17,338 nucleotides of DNA, taken from JAUVXJ01 sp034430275. GTDB lineage: Bacteria; Chloroflexota; Anaerolineae; UBA7937; B3-Chlor. Shown in pieces: positions 7,403-13,799 of this stretch. The notes under the pieces were generated by a model, which was not told the origin of the DNA, made no database searches, and was given only the letters and a program-made list of their open reading frames with translations. Each line of letters begins with the position of its first letter. Position 1 is the first letter of the stretch. The translations under genes and the position numbers were made by a program. The stretch is from NCBI GenBank assembly GCA_034430275.1, contig DAOUEW010000195.1, positions 1-17,338 on the forward strand. The letters run 5' to 3'.

Positions 7403-7450
7403 CAGGAAGACATAGGCCAGGGAGCATATCCCTGGCCTGCAGTGTTCCTG
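7403..7450. terminator. Bidirectional hairpin terminator between convergent operons
   Basis: A perfect ten-base stem, AGGCCAGGGA (7414-7423) with TCCCTGGCCT (7429-7438), closes a five-base loop. An outer six-base pairing, CAGGAA (7403-7408) with TTCCTG (7445-7450), brackets it. It lies 18 bases after the last gene of the plus-strand operon. There is no long T tract on either side, so efficiency is uncertain, but strength and location fit transcription termination. Confidence 0.65.
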
Positions 7451-7665
7451 ATTGTTGTCGGTGACTCCTGGCGAGAACCCTATGCCATCTCGCGGTATTC
7501 ACTCTGTGGCGCGTGAGCGCCAACGTGGCCACGATGCCAGTGCTGCCGCTGAATACCCTCTCCTAGCTTTCCCGTCACACCCCCTTTGCATCGTCCACGA
7601 GGACGGCCTTGTGCGCCGGGATCACGGTGTTCCTATCCCCCACGTCCTGACCTCTGTCGACGTCG
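7451..7665. other. Non-coding gap between the terminator and the end of hybC
   Basis: No gene is recognised in these 215 bases. A small hairpin, TGGCGC-GTGA-GCGCCA (7507-7522), and an adjacent ten-base palindrome, CGTGGCCACG (7524-7533), could add to termination of the hydrogenase transcript coming from the right. No hydrogenase maturation protease gene follows hybC here. Confidence 0.5.
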
Positions 7666-9384
7666 TCACACGATGCGGATACGTGTGATCTCCCTCTTGC
7701 TCGGATCCACCACATGCACCGCGCACGCCATGCAGGGATCGAAGGAGTGGATGGTGCGCAGGATCTCTACCGGTTGTTCTGGATCTTCCACGGGAGTACC
7801 GATCAGGGAGGCCTCATACGCTCCCATCTGGTCATTCGCATCCCGCGGAGAGGCGTTCCAAGTGGAGGGCACTACGCATTGGTAGTTCTCAATCTTGGCG
7901 TCCTTGATGTGCACCCAGTGACCCAGCGCTCCACGGGGAGCCTCTGTGCACCCCCAGCCCTTCGCCTCGGAAGGCCAGGTGGACGGGTCCCAATGATCGA
8001 GTTCGTGTATGCGGAGGTCACCGCTGCCGACGTTGGCCGCCAGCTCGTCGGTCCAGGGGATCAACTGCTCCGCCATGACCACCGTCTCGATACAGCGCGC
8101 GGCGATACGGCCCAGTGTCGAGAACAGCACCTCCGGCCCCACGTTCAATGTGGCTAGCGCAGCATCGACCCAGTAGCTCACTCGCTCGTGGCCCGATGCA
8201 TAGGCCACCAGCATCCGCGCCAACGGTCCGACTTCCATGGCTTTGCCTTCGTACCTCGGCGCTTTGATCCAACTGTACTTGCCGTCCGTGTTCAGGAAGT
8301 CGAAGGGCGGTTCCGGCCCCGTATAGTTTGCCAGTGTCTCCCCTTCCGACGGATGCTTGGAGGTGTCGCCGTTCTCGTACGAGTACCACGATCGCGTGAC
8401 GTACTCAGCGATACTGTCATCGTCGAAAGTGCGTACCGAGGTCAGATTCCGGTCGAAGATCACACCCCTCGGAAGGAACAGATCACCCGGCTCTTCGCTG
8501 CTGTAAGCGTCCGACAGCGGGAAGTCTCCGTAGGACAGGAAGTTGCCCAACCCTTCGCCCAGTCCGGCCCACTCCAGATAGAAAGGAGCCACGGCGAGCA
8601 CGTCAGGCAGATAGACCTTGTCTACGAACTCCTTGGCCTTGGTGAAAAGCTGCTTCAGGTAGGCGATGCTGTCGGCGTTGATGGCCGCCTGGCTGTCGGG
8701 ATCCACCGGGCAGGCCACACCACCGACGAGGTAAGTCTGGAGGTGAGGGTTCTTGCCGCCGAGCAAGGCATGGGCCTTGATGACCTCTCGTTGCCAGTCC
8801 AGGGCCTCGATGTAGTGAGCCACGGCCATCAGGTTCGCCTCCGCCGGCAGCTTGTATGCCGGATGCCCCCAGTAGGCGTTCCCAAAGGGGCCCAGTTGTC
8901 CGGCGTCGACGAAGGACTTGAGCCTGGATTTGATCCCTGCGAAGTACGACTCACTGGACTTGGGCCAGTCCGAGATGGACTGGGCCAACTGAGCCGTGGC
9001 GGCAGGGTCAGCATCCAGGGCGCTGACGATGTCCACCCAATCCAGGGCGTGAAGGTGGTAGAAATGGATCACGTGGTCCTGGACGTATTGAATGGCCTCA
9101 ATGATGTTACGGATCAGTCGAGCGTTGGTAGGAATCTCGATCCCGAGAGCGTTTTCGACTGCTCGCACGGAGCAGATGGCATGCACCGTTGTTCAAACGC
9201 CTCATATACGCTGCGCGAACGCCCAGGCGTCCCGTGGGTCACGCCCTCGAAGGATGATCTCGATACCGCGGAACATCGTGCTGCTACTCCAGGCGTTCGT
9301 CACCTGCTGATCCTCTACCTCCGCCTCGATGCGTAGATGCCCCTCGATACGAGTGATTGGGTCTATCGCTATCTTCCTTGCCAT
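7666..9384 (-). CDS. hybC: [NiFe] hydrogenase large subunit with two predicted selenocysteines (UGA) at the L1 motif
   Basis: This 572-residue catalytic subunit of a group 1 membrane-bound hydrogenase is read through two in-frame TGA codons. It starts at ATG 9384 behind a strong AAGGAGG. The N-terminus has the family signature T-R-I-E-G-H-L and M-F-R-G-I-E. L1 then reads R-I-U61-G-V-U64-T-T-V-H, where U marks TGA (9204-9202 and 9195-9193) in place of the two nickel-binding cysteines. The C-terminal L2 motif, D-P-C551-M-A-C554-A-V-H557, keeps both cysteines. It is followed by 15 residues, the usual extension removed by a maturation protease. Apart from the TGAs the frame is uninterrupted. The alternative, a broken gene, would require two separate nonsense changes falling exactly on the two L1 Cys codons. 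The TGA at 7666-7668 is the real stop. Last gene of a hybOABC-ordered operon. Confidence 0.9.
9159..9175 (-). promoter_or_regulatory. Candidate bacterial SECIS hairpin for hybC
   Basis: In the mRNA a perfect six-base stem, CUGCUC (9175-9170) with GAGCAG (9164-9159), closes the five-base loop CGUGC. The 17-nt size and the G-U in the apical loop resemble the minimal upper SECIS of E. coli fdhF. The bulged U of that element is absent, and the stem starts 17 bases after the second UGA rather than 11. About 23 bases separate the second UGA from the loop, and about 32 separate the first, both within the range commonly used for bacterial SECIS searches. One element could therefore serve both codons. 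Confidence 0.6.
9193..9204 (-). other. Two predicted selenocysteine codons, U-G-V-U
   Basis: The minus strand reads TGA-GGC-GTT-TGA between the codons for R-I and T-T-V-H. These are the positions of the two cysteines in the universal hydrogenase L1 motif. TGA differs by one base from the cysteine codons TGC and TGT. Selenocysteine insertion is the known mechanism for TGA at cysteine positions of redox enzymes; no protein-level evidence is available here. Confidence 0.85.
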
Positions 9385-9405
9385 TTGATCCTCCTTACCC
9401 CCTTC

Positions 9406-10377
9406 TCATCCTTGAACCTGGCCGCCAAGAAGCACGACCAGGCGTAGCAGGAACCCACCCAGCAGGACCAGCGAAGGGAGCATAAACGCCGCGCCGAGCG
9501 CATACTCCCTGTTGGTCGTAGCGTGGGCAAGCTCGAAAGCCAATGGTATGACGAGCCCAAGCACAACTACGCCACCCCAGAACAGCAAGCTCATGGGTCC
9601 CGTCAGCAACACGCCGACAGCGGTGGCCGCGGCAGGGGTGGAGAAGGCGGCCAACCAGACTACGAACCCCACCAGCACGACCAACTCCACGATTCCCACC
9701 CCGAGGCTCGCCCTGCTCATACTGCGTACGACTTGCTTGGGGATGGGCTCACCTTCGCCACCGAACAACAGGTCGAGCACCCTGCCAAAACCTGTGACCG
9801 TGACGAGCAACAGCAGAGCCATCCCCGTGGAGATAGCCGAAGCTACGAACAAGGCGGGCAGTAGCAGGCCAGCCCACAACGCTTGGTTGGTGGCGCTCAA
9901 GAGCACTCCGGTATAGGTAATCACCAGGGCCGCCAGCACGAGGGCGACCCAAGACAGAGCGGTGGTCGCAGGGGCCAGAGGACGGATCACCAACGCCAGA
10001 CCCGAGAGCACAGAGAGTCTCAGCTCGGCGGGATCGAAGCTCTGGACCCACCATAGAGCGATCATCACGATGCCCAGCAGGGCGTACGCCAGAAGGATCC
10101 AGCCTCCTATCGACATCGGAGACGAAAACAGCAAGATCAGGCGCGGTGGCTGCGCCCTGAAGAACAGATGCCACGCACGTAGCTGCTGGCCCAGATCCAC
10201 TACCAGCAGCAGCGAACCCAGCAGGATCAGGGGAACCCCCAAGAACATCGCTATCCTCGGCAGAAGCTGATACCTGCCCTTGCCGAAGTGGCTCATCAAG
10301 AAACCCGCGAAATAGGCCCCTCCCGCAATGCCTGCTATCCAAAGGTAGACCGCAAGCGGCCATTCCCACGTCATCAT
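9406..10377 (-). CDS. hybB: Hydrogenase membrane subunit HybB (NrfD/PsrC family)
   Basis: This 323-residue, very hydrophobic protein has about nine or ten membrane helices and the NrfD-like opening W-P-L-A-V-Y-L-W-I-A-G-I-A-G-G. In hyb-type hydrogenases it joins the periplasmic iron-sulfur subunit to the quinone pool and can couple electron transfer to proton movement. Its ATG overlaps the end of hybA by four bases (ATGA at 10377-10374). A second Met follows directly. hybC begins 21 bases after its TGA stop. Its helix-rich, Leu/Val/Ala-dominated composition leaves little room for another function. Confidence 0.9.
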   Translation of the reverse strand: MMTWEWPLAVYLWIAGIAGGAYFAGFLMSHFGKGRYQLLPRIAMFLGVPLILLGSLLLVVDLGQQLRAWHLFFRAQPPRLILLFSSPMSIGGWILLAYALLGIVMIALWWVQSFDPAELRLSVLSGLALVIRPLAPATTALSWVALVLAALVITYTGVLLSATNQALWAGLLLPALFVASAISTGMALLLLVTVTGFGRVLDLLFGGEGEPIPKQVVRSMSRASLGVGIVELVVLVGFVVWLAAFSTPAAATAVGVLLTGPMSLLFWGGVVVLGLVIPLAFELAHATTNREYALGAAFMLPSLVLLGGFLLRLVVLLGGQVQG

Positions 10378-11231
10378 TGTTCGCGTCCTCCGCTACTGCC
10401 TGCGTGGCGCTGAGCCACTGCCTCTCGCCGGTGAAGGAGCCAGAAAGGCACCACCGCCACAACAGCCGCGGTCACGAGACCGCTCAACCACTGAACCGCC
10501 ACGTTGGCCGTTGCAGATCTGGGCGACTGGGGCAGCCCATATGCCTCAAGCGGCAGGGTCAGCACCGAGAGACGTCCTAATCCGCCCAGTTCACTCTCCC
10601 CGTATAGATGAGCGTCGGCGAAGCCGCTGATCCTTAGCGCGTCCACCCGTTCCTTGGCCTTGACCAACAGTTCATCACGCTGGCCCCAGGTCAACGCCCC
10701 GGTTGGGCAAGCACTTGCGCAGGCAGGCTGGTCACCGTTGGCGACTCGATCGTTGCAGAAGGTGCACTTGCGCGCCGTCCCAGTCTCCTCACTGCGATGA
10801 GGGACATTGAAGGGGCAAGCCTGCACGCAGTATCCGCAACCGATGCACCACTCCTGGTCGATGACGACGAACTCTCCGTTGTGTGCTGCCGCCCCCGTAG
10901 GGCAGACACTGACGCAACTCGCTTCCGCGCAATGCATACATTGGTAATTGGAGAACGACCACGCATCGCCATGCTCAGCTAGCTTGATCAATGTCCAGGT
11001 GTCTGCGGAGAGGTCCAGAGGGCTCTCATAGATGCCCTCGCGATCGTTGGACTCACCCGGCAGCTTGTTCCAGTTCTTGCAGGCCATTTGGCATGCCCGG
11101 CAGCCAACGCACTTCGAGGTATCGTAGAGCATGCCCATGCCGGTTTTCTGCGGGCTGGATTCCTTGCGCCAAAGCAGCCCCCCCAGGCCGACGCCTGAGA
11201 AGTGTAGGAAGTCTCTACGACTCAGATGCAT
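10374..11231 (-). CDS. hybA: Tat-exported four-cluster ferredoxin subunit HybA
   Basis: This 285-residue iron-sulfur protein carries electrons between the hydrogenase small subunit and HybB. A twin-arginine signal (S-R-R-D-F-L, residues 4-9) indicates export in folded form. Sixteen cysteines fall into four [4Fe-4S] sets: C41/44/47/51, C98/101/106/110, C129/132/135/139 and C156/159/171/175. This is the pattern of HybA, FdnH and DmsB-like proteins. A single C-terminal membrane anchor spans roughly 243-265. The start at ATG 11231 lies inside the end of hybO (17-base overlap) and five bases behind AAGGAGGA, so translation is coupled. Confidence 0.93.
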   Translation of the reverse strand: MHLSRRDFLHFSGVGLGGLLWRKESSPQKTGMGMLYDTSKCVGCRACQMACKNWNKLPGESNDREGIYESPLDLSADTWTLIKLAEHGDAWSFSNYQCMHCAEASCVSVCPTGAAAHNGEFVVIDQEWCIGCGYCVQACPFNVPHRSEETGTARKCTFCNDRVANGDQPACASACPTGALTWGQRDELLVKAKERVDALRISGFADAHLYGESELGGLGRLSVLTLPLEAYGLPQSPRSATANVAVQWLSGLVTAAVVAVVPFWLLHRREAVAQRHAGSSGGREQ

Positions 11232-12333
11232 CTGAATCCTCCTTGCCTCCTCTGGCCTTGGCCACAGCCGCAGTCGCTACGGCTCCGACGCCGATACCGA
11301 CGGCAGCGCCCAGGGCACCGGCGGCCAGCGGTTCCAGCGGCTCGCGATGCACCTCCACGACTGGTGGGTAGGTGTCCGGCGGGGCAAACTCGTGGATGGC
11401 AACCGGTTCGTAGAGTGGCCTCTCCCAGAACGCAGGTTCGGAGCAGCCGATGCAGCCGTGTCCCGAACCCACGGGCCAGGATACACCTTCGTTCCACCTT
11501 TGCTCGGGGCAATTGTGAAAGGTCACGGGACCCTTGCATCCCATCTGGTACAGGCACCAACCCTGACGATGGCCCTCGTCTCCCCACTCCTGCACGAACT
11601 CGCCGGCGTCGAAGTGACCTCGGCGCTCGCAGTTGTCGTGGATGCGCTGTCCAAACGCGAACAGGGGACGTGCTAGCTGGTCAGTGGCTGGAAATTCTCC
11701 GAAGGTGAGATAGTAGACCACGGTGCCGGTGAGGTTATCGACGTTCAAGGGGCACCCCGGGATGTTGAGCACAGGGACATCCGATACCAGGTCTCGCACG
11801 CCCCGGGCGTTGGTGGGGTTGGGAACAGCGGCCGGGATGCCGCCGAAGCACGCGCAGTTCCCGACGGCGATCACCGCCGCGGCCGTCTCTGTCGCCTCTT
11901 CGAGCAGATCGAGCGCACTCTTGCCGCCAATGGTGCAGTAGATACCGCCGTCCGCCACGGGGATGGAACCTTCCACCACCACGAGGTGACCACCCGCGGC
12001 GATGGCCTCCTCCAGGGACTTCTCGGCCTGACCACCCGATGGGGCCATGATCGTCTCGTGATAGTCAACCGAGAGCACGTCGAGGACGATCTCTGCGACG
12101 GTGGGGCGAGCGGCACGCAGCAGCGACTCGCTACAGCCCGCACAGTCCTGATACTCCAGCCAGACCAGGGTGGGCTTTTTGGCCTCCTCCACCGCCTTGG
12201 CTATTCTGGGCACGACGCTGGGCGGCAGGGCCAAGGTGCCAGCCACGATGGTGCAGAACTTGAGGAACTCTCGTCTCGACACACCTCGCCGGACGAGTGC
12301 GTCTGCCACACTGCCATGAGCATGATGCCTCAT
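11215..12333 (-). CDS. hybO: [NiFe] hydrogenase small subunit, Tat-exported and membrane-anchored
   Basis: This 372-residue subunit holds the iron-sulfur relay. A Tat signal (S-R-R-E-F-L-K-F, about 19-26) and a C-terminal hydrophobic anchor (about 336-358) place the enzyme on the outer face of the membrane. Cluster ligands are in standard order: proximal C64, C67, C160 and C194; distal H232, C235, C260 and C266; medial C275, C294 and C297. The proximal site reads C-A-G-C, without the extra cysteine of O2-tolerant [4Fe-3S] enzymes, so a standard cubane is expected. C162 (G-N-C-A-C) is an additional cysteine beside the proximal cluster whose role is unclear. The ATG at 12333 is preceded by AAAGGAGGGGG. 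It leads the hybOABC operon and no hyp maturation gene is present in the window. Confidence 0.94.
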   Translation of the reverse strand: MRHHAHGSVADALVRRGVSRREFLKFCTIVAGTLALPPSVVPRIAKAVEEAKKPTLVWLEYQDCAGCSESLLRAARPTVAEIVLDVLSVDYHETIMAPSGGQAEKSLEEAIAAGGHLVVVEGSIPVADGGIYCTIGGKSALDLLEEATETAAAVIAVGNCACFGGIPAAVPNPTNARGVRDLVSDVPVLNIPGCPLNVDNLTGTVVYYLTFGEFPATDQLARPLFAFGQRIHDNCERRGHFDAGEFVQEWGDEGHRQGWCLYQMGCKGPVTFHNCPEQRWNEGVSWPVGSGHGCIGCSEPAFWERPLYEPVAIHEFAPPDTYPPVVEVHREPLEPLAAGALGAAVGIGVGAVATAAVAKARGGKEDSDASES

Positions 12334-12929
12334 AACCCCCTCCTTTGGCTGTCTATACTTAGGATCCCACAGTTAAGGAACGGTACACTGGCTTCTTCCT
12401 GGCTTGGGTATCGAAGTGTGAAGTAACTGTCCAGCGGGTGGCGGGAGGGGATCGGGAATCCGGTTCTGCCAGACTGGCCGGCACGAGGAACAGCTACTGC
12501 CCCTGCATAGCATTGCAACCCGTCAACTCACGGACTAAAGACCCTCCCTCAGGTCCTACGAGCGCAGGCTCTATTGTCGCCAATTCTAGCGGAGTCTCGG
12601 AGGCTTGTCAAGTCGGTGCCGATATCGATCAACTGCACCCCGGACGACAGCCTTCCACGCTATGAGGCCGTCACCGTAGCCGTTCGTGAAAGGGTTAACA
12701 CCGTTAGTCACCCCAAGATGCTACACATTGCGATAGCAGGGGACCCTTTGGACATCGGTCAGGAACCCGTGCACGTGGAACCGGACGCAGGCCTGATTCA
12801 CGTCGCCTTCCGGCCAGGGCCCGACTCCCCGCTCTCAGCACACCTGATGCCAGCGACGTTCACGTGGGAAGATCCTGTCCCGCCCATCCTTGGGTACTTC
12901 GGCTCGGCGGAGTCAGAGACGCGCTGCTC
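12334..12929. other. Long region without a recognisable gene, upstream of hybO
   Basis: Nearly 600 bases separate hybO from the truncated MBL gene. Several open frames cross it, the longest on the plus strand from 12574, but none has a convincing start or family motif, and that one runs on into the antisense of the MBL pseudogene. The hybO promoter should lie here on the minus strand. I see no good -35/-10 pair, only an AT-richer patch at 12350-12364, and no clear sigma-54 site. It may be decayed coding sequence. Confidence 0.5.
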
Positions 12930-13430
12930 TCACATCTCCCACGTGGCATCGCCGAAGAAGCTTCCGTGGTCCTTGGAGAGAAAGGCCTCGATAGCAGCGC
13001 GCTTGTCTCCGAGACGGAAGGACGGCCCATGGCCGGGGTAGCACACGGTCTCGTCCGGCCAGGCGAGGATCACGTCGCGCAGAGTCCGCAGGGTAGTCCG
13101 GAAGGCCCCGGGAGAGGAGGTGTGCCCAGGGCCGCCTTCGAAGATAGCGTCGCCCACGATTACCCGGTTGTCCCCCTCGATCCCATAGCACAACATGTCA
13201 TCGGTGTGACCGGGGGTATGCCGGACCCGTAGGCTGTGCTCACCCACCTCCACAACGTCGCCATCCTCCAGCCAACGCTCAGCCCTCAGGCTCACCCCAC
13301 CACGGTGGGCCATCACGGGCACCTCCAGTGCCGCCCGCATCTCCTTCAGGGCCCCGATGTGATCCGGGTGGGCATGGGTGATCAGTGTGCCCGCGAGTTC
13401 GCTGTCGCCGAGCATAGCGAGGAGCGGACC
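12930..13430 (-). pseudogene. 5'-truncated MBL-fold hydrolase, copy of the gene at 16364
   Basis: The reading frame corresponds to residues about 38-201 of the intact MBL gene at 16364-16969, with most residues identical. It keeps T-H-A-H-P-D-H, H-T-P-G-H, the V-G-D-A-I metal Asp and P-G-H-G-P-S-F, and ends with the same G-D-A-T-W-E-M. The N-terminal 37 or so residues, which supply the first strands of the fold, are missing. Similarity begins at the codons for L-L-A-M-L-G, near 13430. A GTG at 13445 could start a 171-residue product, but upstream sequence does not match the family. A truncated protein may be made, yet correct folding is doubtful. Confidence 0.75.
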
Positions 13431-13675
13431 GTGGAGAGCCGACACCCAACCTTGATCACAGCTCGTACGGACTGAGAAACCGACGGATAGTTGCTGACCA
13501 GGATTGCCGTCTGCTCTCCATCCAGAATCCCCGGCATAGATTCAACCCGGACACCCCTGATGGCTAGATCCATCAACTGTGGAACCCACCGGCTTCGCTC
13601 CAACAGCGATAACGATCCCAGCATTCTATCGCCACGCTCTGCTATGGCCCGCTTGACCAAGCTTGGTAGCGCCAC
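13431..13675 (-). pseudogene. Truncated N-terminal fragment of another gene, possibly acyltransferase-like
   Basis: An open frame starts at GTG 13675, with GGAG five bases ahead, and encodes about 80 residues that look like real protein (L-L-E-R-S-R-W-V-P-Q-L-M-D-L, then I-L-V-S-N-Y-P-S-V-S). The second block is reminiscent of the strand before the active site of glycerolipid acyltransferases, but the catalytic His-x4-Asp is not present, so this is a weak assignment. The frame then runs out of phase into the MBL fragment and stops at 13382. It seems to have lost its 3' part at the same junction where the MBL copy lost its 5' part. Confidence 0.4.
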
Positions 13676-13703
13676 CCCAACTCCACACCTGACTACAACC
13701 TAC

Positions 13704-13732
13704 TTGAGCCCTGAGCGCTCTAAGCATATACT
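13704..13732 (+). promoter_or_regulatory. Promoter of the MBL-rhodanese/YeeE operon
   Basis: TTGAGC (13704-13709), a 17-base spacer and TATACT (13727-13732) lie about 70 bases ahead of the first ATG. Spacing is ideal; each hexamer differs slightly from consensus. Confidence 0.7.
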
Positions 13733-13737
13733 CAGGG
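13709..13737. promoter_or_regulatory. Candidate operator: inverted repeat around the -10
   Basis: CCCTGAG (13709-13715) and CTCAGGG (13731-13737) are perfect seven-base inverted arms 22 bases apart centre to centre, about two helical turns. They span from the -35 end to just past the -10, a good position for a dimeric repressor. CstR- or ArsR-like sulfur sensors control such operons elsewhere, but no regulator gene is adjacent. Confidence 0.55.
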
Positions 13738-13751
13738 AAATTCCGCTCAAA

Positions 13752-13770
13752 GGGCGGCGCGGCGCCGCCC
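13752..13770 (+). other. Strong GC hairpin in the operon leader
   Basis: GGGCGGCG (13752-13759) pairs perfectly with CGCCGCCC (13763-13770) around a three-base loop, in the 5' untranslated leader 30 bases ahead of the start codon. It is not followed by a T tract, so it is more likely an mRNA stability or attenuation element than a simple terminator. Confidence 0.5.
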
Positions 13771-13799
13771 AACGCCAGAAACACAGATAGGAAGGTACC

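Noticed and set aside
9187..9204. Reading the hydrogenase large subunit as two genes or a pseudogene split at 9187-9204
   Set aside because: The interruptions are only two TGA codons, both exactly on L1 cysteine positions, with no frameshift. The downstream GTG at 9186 has no ribosome binding site, and a protein starting there would lack the active-site motif.
8188..9336. 382-codon plus-strand open frame opposite hybC
   Set aside because: It is antisense to the hydrogenase over its whole length and shows no family motif; it is a shadow of codon bias on the other strand.
2347..10408. Genome-wide reassignment of TGA to an amino acid
   Set aside because: fdhD, the histidine kinase, hybB and hybC all end with TGA at the expected family length, so TGA is a normal stop elsewhere.
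11222..11235. Perfect 14-base palindrome TCAGATGCATCTGA over the hybA start codon
   Set aside because: It is explained by the end of hybO and the hybA start, and with no loop it cannot form an effective RNA hairpin; a DNA-binding role inside an operon is unlikely.
11215..12333. O2-tolerant hydrogenase with a [4Fe-3S] proximal cluster
   Set aside because: The proximal motif is C-A-G-C, and the second supernumerary cysteine position is glycine, so neither extra ligand is present.
12574..13041. 155-codon plus-strand open frame in the gap and MBL remnant
   Set aside because: Its second half is the antisense of the MBL fragment, and its first half has no homology that I recognise.
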